From the NCBI RefSeq assembly GCF_904849725.1, contig NC_058522.1, positions 236,877,084 to 236,941,083 of the forward strand: 64,000 nucleotides of DNA, in the 5' to 3' direction. The position numbers and the translations under genes were made by a program. Below, in pieces: positions 45,236 through 55,932 of this stretch (positions are counted from its first letter, which is position 1; the number at the start of each line of letters is the position of its first letter). Origin of the DNA: Hordeum vulgare subsp. vulgare. Lineage: Eukaryota > Streptophyta > Magnoliopsida > Poales > Poaceae. The notes below the pieces were generated by a model. That model was not told the DNA's origin, did not search any database, and saw only the letters and a program-made list of their open reading frames with translations.

Positions 45236-45756
45236 TGTTACTTGTAAACTACGTTGGAATTTTACCCGAAGCGGAGGGGAGATGCATAGAGTAGAGATAA
45301 GTATTTCCCTTAGTTAGAACTAAGGTTATTGAACCAATAGGAGAATCATGCATACCCGTTTGAGAACACCTACACACACAAAAGCAAATACTTGCACCCA
45401 ATGCGAGCAAGAGGGTTCTGAAGCCCCTTGAACTCGTCACTTCCAAGGATTAAATATTGATAGATAGATAGATAGGATAAATATAAAAATAGATAAATAT
45501 TGAAAGATAAATTGAGTTTTAGTAGATATATTTAAGTAGACCCTGGGGCCATAGTTTTTCCTAGAGGCTTGTCTCTTGAACATAGCATACAGTGGGTAAA
45601 AAACTTACTTTTGGGCAATTGTCAGAATAGCGCATAGTTATGATATGTTATTTATAGCAATGATCATGTATATAGGCATAATGTCCATAAAAAATAGACC
45701 AACTCCTGCCTACAACTACTACTATTACTCCACTCATTGACCACTATCTAGCATGG
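45236..45756 (-). repeat. LTR J, left piece (minus strand)
   Basis: Starts TGTTACTTGTAAACTACG on the plus strand, which is the reverse of the LTR end. It is homologous in reverse to 61306-61829 (element N), including CATTGGGTGCAAGTATTTGC against CGTTGGGTGCAAGTGTTTGC. It contains a short GATA run (about 45463-45480). The piece ends at CATGG where L is inserted, and J resumes at 63813. Confidence 0.8.
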
Positions 45757-46031
45757 TCATGTCTACTACACAACTTTATTCTTGTTGACGTTGTTGGGCT
45801 TCCAAGTCCAGAGTTTTGTAGGACAACAACAAATTTCCCTCGAGTAGATGACCTAAGGTTTAACAATATGTGGGAGGTGTAGGATGAAGATGGTCTCTCT
45901 CAACCAACTCCGCAATCAAATAAAAGAAATCTCTTGTGTCCCCAACACAACCAATACAATGGTAAATTGTATAGGTGATCTAGTCGGCGAAGAGATGGTG
46001 ATACATGTGTAGTACGAATAGTAAATATAGG
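45757..46031 (-). repeat. LTR L, first piece
   Basis: Starts TCATGTCTACTACACAAC; the TC probably was TG. It is flanked by CATGG (45752-45756), matching CATGC after the other end (63813-63817). It continues at 60078 after element H. Read on the minus strand this is the LTR's 3' end. Confidence 0.75.
46027..46031. repeat. Left target-site duplication of H (ATAGG)
   Basis: ATAGG directly before the LTR start TGTCACACC; identical to 60078-60082. Confidence 0.93.
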
Positions 46032-49000
46032 TGTCACACCCTGTTTTTACTACCACATTCTCTGTATTATGAAAATCTGAGCTTGTTAAAACTTTTTCAA
46101 AACTAATAATGTGAGTGCCATGATTGTCATCGTACGCTTGTGTGTGTGATCATGAGATGATAAAAACCCATTTCACAATATTGAATTGTTTCTAAAAACC
46201 TTTACTTGTTTGTGATCATGGTAAAAACCCTACTTTGAGTTGCACCACAAGCTTTTGATGTCAAGAAATGTTGCTACCCAAAGTTGGTGATCTGATTTTA
46301 ACTTGTCTTTATATTCCAAAACCACAAAAATAATTGTTTTTATAATTATTTCCCTAATTTAATTGCATGTCCATTCTCAGGCCAGAATTGTTATTCCTAC
46401 ATGGAAAAATACTTTTCTGCCTTAGAAAAATTAGATTAAATTTGGAGATGATCAAAAGGACATATATTTTCCATACATAAGATTTTAAACCCTATTTTAT
46501 ATTATAATTATTTGGATAAAACCCTGGAGACCATTTGTGTCTGTTTTGACCTTTTGAAATATTTCCAAAGGAAATATTCTCAATAAAATCCTAGAAAATT
46601 CCAGTAGTATCCCTAAGCCATATTTGGTGTCCACATAAAGTTTCACCTTGATCCAAGGTGGTTAAGGACCCCAAATAATCCTAAAACCCCTTATGTCCAG
46701 ATTAAAGTTAGAGCAACTCTACATAACAATGTTTGTCCAATGATGCTCAAACTTTGCAGGAGTGCCTAATACCTCAAATGAGGGTTCCACACCAAAAATA
46801 GAATTTGTGGGACTTCGTTTGCCCACACTCTCTTTGGAAGGGACGGATCTGGTCAAATTGAAGTGTTTTCTAGTTTACAAAGCTAATCTTGTCCAATGGA
46901 GCTCAAACTTGGTGAAACCCCCTGTTTCAGCACAAAACCCAAACCTGTTAAGTTGCAGCACCAGTGGTGGGGTGCAACCCCCTCAAACCATTGTCGAGCA
47001 CCTTCTGACAGATGGGAAAAAACCACCTTAGCCACACCTAAAACCAACCCCTTTGCTCCAAACTTATAGATTAGGTGGCTAGTATCCATATTTAACCCAG
47101 TCAACTGGCCCCTCACTGGTTCAAAGTGGAAAGGCCAAAAACTCTGAATTAGGCTTCAGTTCAAGGCTGATAACACCAGTATTTCTTGTCTCCCTTGACC
47201 AGCCCAAGCTCCCACGAGACCCAAACGGCTAGCCACACTCCCAGCCAGTGCCAGGACATGCTAGACATGTCCAAAGTGCCTCGGAGCGCACCAGCATGCC
47301 GTGGCATGCCAAAACTGCGCTCTGGGCGCGCTACAGGAAGCCACCAAGGTGGGGGCGGCGCTCTCGGCCACTTCTAGCCTCCCCCGAGGTGTCCAACCTC
47401 TTCCCCGACAACCATTCTGCATCGAGCAACCCTCAGGGCCCCTCCTTTCCCGCGCTAGAGCTCGTGCGACACGTGCCCGCGCGCACCAGAACCGGCCAAG
47501 GTTGCGCGGCCACGGATGCTCGACTCCTTGATCTCTCCCTCTGCAGCAGATGGTTCTAGCAGTCCAAAACCATGTCCTGAGACCGTCGTTTCGACCCTGG
47601 CCCCTCTCTGCACCCGCATGCGCGCCATGGTGAGTCACCGGCGCTTCCGGATCGTCTCACCGTCGTGGGCCTATTTATAGCCCTCCCCTTCGCTCCAGCA
47701 CCCCTCAGATAGCTTCACCACGACCACTAGCACCGCCCTAGCCACCCCAGCAAACGAGTAGAGCCCCGATGCTCAAGATCGACCGAGGCCCCTCCGCCTC
47801 AGAGCTCTGGTCGATCTCCGGCTACACGACGGCTCCTACGCCCCTCGACCCACCAAACTGATCCCCTCAACCCCAGGAAGCTTTCCCCCAACTCGCCCGA
47901 GCATTTTCGTGCCCCTAGCTACCTCCTCGACCACCTCCCGAGAATCCTCTGCCGCAACCTCCTCGTCGCCGGTGAACCCCTACCTCTCCGATGTTGTTCC
48001 GACCACCAGTAGGTAGGCAACGTCAAGGCGAACCCATTCCAGTCTTTGTTGGGGCTTGAGTGCGTCGGCAGCCTCGCCGGTGTGCTCCTCCTCCTCTCTG
48101 CCAGAGGTAGGAGACGACCCCGACAGGTGTGCCCCACCTGTCGATGGCCCAGCCCTCCTCCCTCGTGCTGCCCACAGCCACTGACCGTAGGGCCCCGCAC
48201 GTCAGGTTCAGACCTAACGGCGCGTGTGCCTGGGCAGGCTATCGGCTGGCCTTGGGCCAACCCAGTTCTAGGCCGAGCAAGGCTTAGCCCATTTTTCTTT
48301 ATTCTTAAAAACCTGATTTCTAAGATTTTTATAAAAAACATTTAACCAGTGTAAAAATATAATTTTTAGACCGTTATTCTTATAAAAAATATGTAGTATT
48401 TAATGATATGATTGGATGAATTTTGCAGCAACTATTCTATTTTACAATAATAAAAAAAATACTAAATTGGAATAGTTTTGCTTCTGTTTGGTTAATTTTA
48501 AAAATGTTCCTTCAAGAGAATTTGAGGAAAATATTTTTCAAAATGAAAACTTAGATTTATGAATAATAAAGAACATTTTTAAAATAACTTTGTGATCTGT
48601 TTCTGTGTGAGCTATTTCTTATTTATTCTATTATCGACGATAGAAAATCCGTGTGACGAGGGAATCGGAGCGGAAGACCTCGAAGACCCCGGATACCTAG
48701 CTGACCAAGGCAAGCAACCCTTTGACCATGACTGAGCAAGTATTTCCGTTGCATATGATCATAAGTGCCGGTGAATCATTTGATGTGATGTTACCGATGG
48801 CTCCTCCGGACTACATGCATTGAGCTTGATCTTACCCCTTTTTGAGGATCATGCTAGTATCATGTTGACAAGTAATACTAGAGTAAATAGCAAGAGCATG
48901 TTGTTGGTATAAATCAAGGAGTTTATAAAACCCCGTCGGGTGTCACTAATGCCCGAGGGTGATGATGAGTTAGGTGGCCACTTTGGTGAAGTGGTGCACC

Positions 49001-50151
49001 CGGTATTTGTGTGAGTATGGTTTCAGAAATGTGATTAGATTTATGATGTGTTGACCGTCCCAACCTTACCAGTACGACCACGTTACCCCTTATGGGACGG
49101 GGCTATGTTGATTACTCTGGTCGGTGCTAGCAAAGAGCCACATTACTAGTGGCGGGAGTGATGTGTGGTCACTCTCGTGATGGGGTCGTGCCAGGTAGGA
49201 CGACTATGCCATTTCTATGAGTTCCAGGCACACCGTTGGTCCCTGCATGGTTGATACTGTCTAGAGTCGATGCTTGTAAGACGTACAACATGTGGGCTGG
49301 GTACCAATCAAGTGGACCTCTTTGTCTAGTATCGTCAGGGGAAAGGCATTGATCGGGTACTTACCTCGGGTATGTTATATACCGCGAGTCGTGGATGACA
49401 CGGAAGTTTCCCGGATCTCATGGGTCCAGCGTACTACCTCCGCATAGTGTAAAACTATTCGAATAGCCATGTCCCCGGTCAAGGACAGTTGGGTAGTCCT
49501 GCTTAAACTATGTCTAGTTGTTTCCGCATAAACCAACTGTGAGTGAGTTGCGTTAAAAAGGTGTTGTTATGAAAGTTGATATGACCACGTTTGGTGACTT
49601 GGCATATAGGGTGAGCCCGGATGGCTCAGCCCTTGACAGATATATTGATATCTGTAACCTGTTCTTCAAAAGTAATTCTTTAACTTGATGCATATTCATG
49701 ATCAAACCACTATGATGAGTTCCACCAAAGATGCATATTATTGTTATTCTTCACTTTCATTGTTCATGTCATGGGCTGTTTGTGAGTACATTCGAAGTAC
49801 TCATTGGCTTGCCATTGGTTATGTTATTGACCAGACATGGAAGGACCAGAGTTTGGAGATGAGTACGTCTTCGGAGACGCCCCTGCGAACTAGGACGCTT
49901 CCAAGTCAGAATGCCTTTCGGTGTAGGCTTGCTGGCATGGGCACCCGCTTAGCCCCTTTGATTTCCGCTTCTCATTGTATTTGAGTGATTTGGCCTTAGG
50001 CCCTGCTTTGTGAACCTGACCATTCGGTCTTGTGTTGTAATAATCGGTATTTGGATGTAAGACTCTCTTATTCGGTATCTGTGTTCGGTTAGCATTGATC
50101 TGTGGGATCACTGAGCACGGCAATCTCGGCTCATAAGGCATGGTCCCCACG
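46032..50151 (+). repeat. 5' LTR of element H (4120 bp)
   Basis: Starts TGTCACACCCTGTTTTTACT; ends GGTCCCCACG (terminal A changed to G). The GC-rich section 47180-48250 holds several overlapping frames that occur in both LTRs and are not genes. A TATA box lies at 47673-47680. Relative to the 3' LTR it lacks about 28 bp near 48735. Confidence 0.95.
47672..47680 (+). promoter_or_regulatory. TATA box in 5' LTR of H
   Basis: TATTTATAG after a GTGGGCC run; the same GCCTATTTATAGCCCTCC is kept in the 3' LTR at 57571-57588. Transcription would start about 30 bp downstream. Confidence 0.65.
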
Positions 50152-50155
50152 GAGC

Positions 50156-50169
50156 TAGTATAAGAGCCA
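50156..50169 (+). promoter_or_regulatory. Primer binding site of H (initiator Met tRNA, mutated)
   Basis: TAGTATAAGAGCCA five bases after the LTR, against standard TGGTATCAGAGCCA; two mismatches. Confidence 0.8.
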
Positions 50170-50291
50170 TCCTGACTATAGGAAGCCTTAGGTAGAATGG
50201 ACGATAGCTGATACGATTAGTGCACATAGACCCTAACCTAAGATTCTGCACCCACTAAAAACTTTCTAACTCTCTCCTCTACATCTTGTAG

Positions 50292-51074
50292 ATGGCCGCC
50301 GTACCTGAGATGCTTCTGGAGACGGGCTTTCCTCTGCTTTTGAGTGATAGCCTCGAGAAGTGTCAAGTACGCCGCACGCCCATCTTTCTCTACCACGAGC
50401 ACTGGGTCAACGCCGACAACAAGGAATATCACGTGGACGTGATAGTGAAGGCTAACGACTCCCCGACTAGCTGGTTCTTTGAAGGACCATAGATGGAGGA
50501 CCTAATGTTGGCAGTGGAGACCGCAGCACAAGAGGCGCTCGTGCAACTCCGAGACATCCTACCCGAGATGGCTGACGAGCCAGCTACTCGTCACCTACCT
50601 TTTGTTAAGGATAGGGTAGACGGGAGTTGGACACTCAACCCATCTTCCGAGGACGGGACGCCACTGAGGTTTCAGACCTACTTCAGTCTCTCCTCCGACA
50701 CTTTGACGCACCTTTTGATCAAGGAGTCAATTAGGATTCGCCAAGAGCTGCACCAAGTCAAGGATCTACTTCGCACGAAGAAGATGAAGAACCACAAGGT
50801 GAAGAAGGAAGGGGCACCCATAGGACCACCTGGTTTTGCTTTCCGAGGAGGAATACCACCGCTTCAGGCCACTCCTCTTCAGAGTCGTCACCTGACCACG
50901 GAACAGTACACCGAACTCTTCGCCACCTCGCCAACCAAGAGACGTCGTGATGGTCCGCTTCCTTCTCCTACTCCTTCAAAGAAGGGAAGCATTAATGAAG
51001 ATGAAGATGAAGATGAAGATGAAGACAAAGATCCCACAGAACCCGCTTATGAGACCGCACAGTCGGCCGCTTAG
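50292..51074 (+). pseudogene. Extra ORF upstream of gag in element H (one in-frame stop)
   Basis: One frame of about 260 codons broken once by a TAG at 50490-50492, most likely a former Trp codon (TGG). The N-terminal half has PIFLYHEHW, EYHVDVIVKA, a loop, then LAVETAAQEALVQLRDIL, the same order of blocks as the pre-gag ORF of B (8073-8846) and similar to a double-stranded-RNA-binding fold without the Lys cluster. The C-terminal half is charged, with a basic stretch (KKMKNHKVKKEG), a Pro-rich linker, and a terminal Asp-Glu tract encoded by a GAAGAT hexamer run (50996-51026). Function is not known. Confidence 0.7.
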
Positions 51075-51362
51075 CATTAGCAGCGTCGGCAATTAGGATG
51101 TACTCCCCGAGCGTAGGAGTTCTTGTATCCGTTTGTATGAACCACGAGTGTTGTGTAAGCATGTTGGATGCAAGTCGCATTCTGCCTTAGGCAACTTGTG
51201 AGCGACTACATCGCTTGTTTTTAGTCTAATGCGGTAGCTCTTTCAAAACCATTGGCTTAAAATTTTCACACTAGCACAACATCAGACCCCCTCTTTACTA
51301 GAGCATCATACCTTATGATTTCAGCCAGTTCGGCAAATTGACCTGTCTACTCCCCTAAAAGG

Positions 51363-52130
51363 ATGGTGAATGCAACTCGCAATAGCACCTTCGGCAACCC
51401 CGGCTCTGCCTCTTCAGGTCAGCAGCAGGGAACCGGAGGAGAAGCTCAAGCTGGAGATCACCACGAGCAGCAAGACGATGTTCAACCGCCACCGCCTCCT
51501 CGTGAAAGCTTGACCATGGCTCTGTTCCTTCAAGCTCTTCGAGAGGAGCGTCAAGCCAACAATGCCGCTATTCAGCAGCTGGCTCAAACCTTGGTGAACA
51601 ACCCGCCATAGAACGGGAATGGCAATGTTCGCTCTACTCTCTTTGAGTTCATGCGGACTACGCCACCCATATTCATGGAGACGACTGATCCATTGGATGC
51701 CGATGACTGGATCCCTACTGTCAAAGACCTCCTCGCGCTGGTCAAGTGCCCTGATGATCATGAGAAAGTCCTCTATGCTTCTCACTATCTCGGTGGCATG
51801 GCCAGAGCTTGGTGGGATGGATTTCAGATCATGCGAGCGGGGCAAGTCATCACTTGGGCTATGTTTAAGGATGGATTCCGCGCTGCTCACATTCCTCCCG
51901 GACTAATGACCATTAAGAAACGGGAATTCCGAGCCTTAAGGCAAGGCAGTGGATCCATTAAGGAATATTTGCATAATTTCAACCTCCTGTCAAGATACGC
52001 GCCTCAGGACGTCAACACTGAGGCTGCCAAAGTGGAACGCTTTATGGAAGGACTGCAATAGTCACTCCAGTATCAGCTGGTTGTTTGTGAATGCGGGCCT
52101 TCAACGATCTAGTTAATAGGCCCTTATGTT
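51363..52130 (+). pseudogene. gag of element H
   Basis: Start MVNATRNSTFG at 51363. A Gln/Pro-rich region is followed by LREERQANNAAIQQLAQTL, a stop at 51609-51611, then (frame 51651-52061) TTDPLDADDW, GGMARAWWDGF and the C-terminal capsid block GSGSIKEYLHNFNLLSRYAP, with a stop at 52059-52061. It is the same capsid type as in B. The nucleocapsid continues in the next frame. Confidence 0.9.
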
Positions 52131-53754
52131 GGAAGACAAGCGTCGTGCTATGGACGGCACCCGTAAGCGCAAGCTAATGGGTAATGGAGGACCTAGTAAC
52201 ACGAAGCCACGCCCATGGCAGTCAGCTCCAGCAAGACCCAACTACCAGCAGCAGCAGTACAAGTATCCAACATGTCGCCAGAACTACCAGCCTCAGCAGC
52301 AAGTCAACACCAAGCCAGGAAACAATCCGCCGAACAACAGAGGAGTCAAGACCAATCTTCAAGTTAGCTATTTTTGTTGTGCACAAACAGGGCACTATTC
52401 CAGGCAGTGCCCTAACAGGAAGCCCGATGCTCCGCTCCCCAATGCGCCAAATCCAGGCCAAGGAGCACCAGGCAGGAATCAGGTTCCCCGCAATCAGCAG
52501 TATCACGACAAGGGGTGGATTAATCATATTTCTGCAGAAGAGGCAAAGGAAGACCCGGACTACATTCTGGGTACGTTCCTCATCAACTCTACCCCAACAA
52601 CAATATTATTTGATTGTGGTGCTTCGCATTCTTTTGTTACACAAAGGTTTGCGAAAAAATGTGGTTTAAAACCTACCTTGCTTCATGGGCATATGGCAAT
52701 TCAAACCCCGGGAGCAGTATTGAAGACCAACCTAGGGTGTAGGAAGGTCGGGATAGTTATCAATGGGACGAGCTTCTCAGCGGATCTCATTGTGCTTAAG
52801 TCGCAAGGCCTAGAAGTAATTCTCAGCATGGATTGGTTGTCCAAGCATCAAAGCATCTTGGACTGTGCCAACAGGGCCATTACCATGACAAGCGACCAAG
52901 GAGTCAAAGTCAAGTATGTCTCTGAGCCAGTACTCGCTCGAGTACCACGGGTTAACAGCCTGTCAGAGGAAGAACTCGATCGAGTGCCAATACTTTGTGA
53001 GTACCCCGGCGTCTTTCCTGATGAGCTACCGGGAATGCCTCCTGACCGAGACATCAAGTTCATCATTGATCTCATGCCCAGATCAAGGACTATCTATAAG
53101 AAGCCTTACAGGATGGGATCCGAAGAGCTATCAGAGTTGAAGAAGCAACTCGATGAGCAACTCAGGAAAGGATTTATTCGTCCGAGTGCGTCACCTTGGG
53201 GATCACCTGTTCTTTTCGTGTCCAAGAAGGATGGGACTATCAGACTCTGCGTCGATGACCGTTCTCTCAATGAGGTCACAATTACGAACAAGTACCCACT
53301 ACCCAAGATTGAAGACTTGTCCGATCAGCTAAATGGAGCAAAGGTATTCTCGAAGATCGACCTTCGATCTGGATATTACCAACTGAAGAATCGACCCGAG
53401 GACATACCCAAGACTGTGTTTGTGACCCGGTACGGTCTGTATGAATGCACTGTCATGTCTTTTGGATTGACTAATGCCCCAACTTACTTCATGTACCTCA
53501 TGAAGAAGGTCTTCATGGAATACTTGGACAAGTTTGTCGTCGTATTCATTCATGACATATTAATCTTTTCCAAGTCAGAAGAAGAGCGTGAGCAACAGTT
53601 GAGGTTAGTATTGGAGAAGCTTCGAGAGCACCAACTTTATGACAAGTTCAGCAAGTGCCAATTCTGGCTGAACGAAGTTGGATTCTTGCGTCATACCATG
53701 ACAGCAAGTGGATTGGTAGTTGATCCCTCCAGGATTACTACGGTAACCAACTAG
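52126..53754 (+). pseudogene. Nucleocapsid, protease and reverse transcriptase of element H
   Basis: One long open stretch of 542 codons. The zinc knuckle reads [14 protein letters not shown], with the first Cys lost. The protease site is [11 protein letters not shown] (Asp present). RT blocks: [39 protein letters not shown] (motif A Asp present), [12 protein letters not shown] and [10 protein letters not shown] at 53545-53556, where the first Asp of the FIDD motif is His. So RT is inactive even if the frame were whole. It ends at a TAG (53752-53754), probably from CAG or GAG. Confidence 0.95.
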
Positions 53755-53757
53755 GAA

Positions 53758-54350
53758 TTGCCAATTGATGTGAAGGAAGTCAGGAGCTTCCTCGGACTCG
53801 CGGGATATTACCACAAGTTCGTAGAAGGATTCTCCCGCATCGCTCGACCCATGACTCTGCTCTTGAAGAAAGGCAAGAAGTTCGAATGGATGCCGGAGTG
53901 TGAAGCGAGCTTCCAAGAATTGAAGAAGAGATTAACCACCGCCCCGGTATTGGCCACTCTAGATATCAGCAGGGTGTTTGTGATATATTGTCATGCCTCC
54001 AGGACCGGACTCGGTGGGGTTCTAATGCAGGATGGCAGAGTTGTGGCGTATCTGTCACGGCAACTGCGCCCGCATGAGGAGAACTATGCCACCCATGATC
54101 TTGAGTTGGCAACAGTAGTACATGCCATGAAGACTTGGCGACATTACCTTCTGGGGAAGCGATGTGAAATATACACTGCCCACAAAAGTCTAAAGTACAT
54201 CTTCACCCAAAGGGAATTGAATATGAGACAATGAAGATGGTTAGAGTTAATCATAGACTACGACCTCAGCATTCAATATCACCCCGGTAAGGCCAATGTC
54301 GTGGCTGATGCCTTAAGCCGGAAGACCAGCACCTTGAACGTCATGCTCAA
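53758..54350 (+). pseudogene. RNase H of element H
   Basis: Begins with the RT thumb/connection ([36 protein letters not shown]). The first catalytic site is [12 protein letters not shown] where the family has YCDAS, so the Asp is His. [35 protein letters not shown] and [12 protein letters not shown] follow (Asp of TDHKSL lost). A TGA at 54232-54234 precedes [11 protein letters not shown] and VADALSRK. Confidence 0.93.
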
Positions 54351-55889
54351 GGAAAGGCAACCCGCCTTATATGAAGAATTGGAGAACTTCGGGTTGGAGC
54401 TAGTGGAATCAGGATTCCTTGATAACCTCGAAGTCAAACCAACGCTGGTGGACGACATCAAGGAGGCCCAAAAGGGTCATAAGAGCATTGAAGGCATCAG
54501 GAAGAAGATTCAGGAAGGCAAGGCCCTAGGATTCTCGGTGGATGAACAAGGAGTGTTGTGGTTTGGAAAATGTTTATGCGTACCCAACAAGGCTGAACTC
54601 AAGGACTTGATCCTAGAGGAAGCACATGATACACCCTACTCTATCACCTCGGTGGTACCAAGATGTATCAAGATCTCCGAGAAAGATTCTGGTGGCATGG
54701 CATGAAGAGGGAAATAGCGTCCTATGTTGCCAAGTGTGACGTGTGCCAACAAGTTAAGGCTGAGCATCAGCGAACTGCAGGACTGCTACAACCTCTCAAA
54801 GTGCCAGAATGGAAGTGGGACAACATAGGCATGGACTTTGTCACTGGTTTACCGGGGTATAGCAGAGGCCATGCCTCTATATGGGTTATTGTCGACCACT
54901 TGACCAAAGTAGCTGATTTCATTCCTGTCAACACCACTTATGATGGGAACAAGTTGGCTAGTCTCTATATTGAGCGTATTGTAAGCCTTCATGGAGTTCC
55001 CAAGGAGATTGTATCTGACCGAGGTACGCAGTTCACCTCAAGATTTTGGAAAAAGTTCCAAGAAGCCCTCGGAACCAAGCTCTCTTTCAGCACTGCTTTC
55101 CACCCGCAAACGGGCGTACAAACGGAAAGAGTGAATCCTATACTCGAAGATATGCTTCGCGCATGCGTCTTGGCGCATGGAGCCAAATGGGAAGACTGTC
55201 TGCCATTCGCTGAGTTTTCATACAAAAACAGCTACTAGACCAGTCTCCAGATGGCCCCATTTGAAGTGTTGTACGGACGAAAGTGTCGGTCCCCGCTAAA
55301 CTGGTCCGAAACCGGAGAAGGGCCGATTTTTGGGTCGGAAGTTTTGCACAAGGCAGAAGAGAAGGTGCAACTTGTCCGAGAGAATCTAAAGGCAGCCAAG
55401 TCGCGACAAAAGAGCTATGCGGATTCTCTTCACAGGGAGGTGGAGTTCATTCCCGGAGATCTGGTGTACCTCCGTGTCACTCCTCTCAAGGAAACCAAGC
55501 ATTTCCACGTTAAAGGGAAACTCGCTCCAAGATCCATTGGGCCTTTTAAGATCACGACAAGGCGTGGAGAAGTTGCTTATTAGTTGGAGCTACCTCCGGA
55601 ACTTTCGGGTGTGCACAACGTCTTCCACGTGTCACAACTTCGGAAGTGTCTTCAAGCGCCGAATCGTCCCGATCTTTACAAGGACATTAACCATCAGGCC
55701 ATTGACCTTCAGCCTGATCTCACCTACTGCGAGAAGCCGATCCACATTCTGGATGAAGCTGAGCGTTGCACCAGGAGTCGCACCATCAAGTATTTCAAGG
55801 TTCAATGGAGCAATCACACCGAAGCAGAAGCAACATGGGAGCGTGAAGACTATCTCCGATCTCAGTTTCCGGACCTTTTTAGCACCTAG
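54301..55889 (+). pseudogene. Integrase with chromodomain-like tail, element H
   Basis: Frame 54301-54705, then after a shift 54663-55238, a stop (TAG) and 55251-55583, stop, and 55584-55889. Zinc finger end YVAKCDVCQQVKAEH; core with IGMDFVTGLPG (first Asp), SDRGTQFTS (second, 55014-55040) and QTERVNPILEDML (Glu kept). GPFEVLYGRK-like APFEVLYGRKCRSP and LAPRSIGPFKI form the GPY/F-type region. The final part IKYFKVQWSNHTEAEATWER is a chromodomain-type module near 55785-55850, which in chromoviruses directs integration to marked chromatin. The stop is at 55887-55889. Confidence 0.94.
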
Positions 55890-55916
55890 CCTAGGAATCT
55901 CGGGGACGAGATTCTT

Positions 55917-55929
55917 GTAAGGGGGATAG
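55917..55929 (+). promoter_or_regulatory. Polypurine tract of H
   Basis: GTAAGGGGGATAG three bases before the 3' LTR, the expected plus-strand primer. Confidence 0.85.
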
Positions 55930-55932
55930 GTC

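Noticed and set aside
45463..45482. GATA run as a possible CRISPR-like or regulatory array
   Set aside because: A simple short tetranucleotide run without spacers; a normal microsatellite.
45760..45765. TGTCTACTAC considered as the start of LTR L
   Set aside because: It leaves no matching five-base duplication; moving the start to 45757 gives CATGG/CATGC.
47186..48345. GC-rich frames on both strands, seen again at 57098-58286
   Set aside because: They occur in both LTRs of H with frame-changing differences, so they are non-coding LTR sequence rather than a duplicated gene.
51414..51890. 158-codon minus-strand frame
   Set aside because: Shadow of the gag of H; it has no family pattern of its own.
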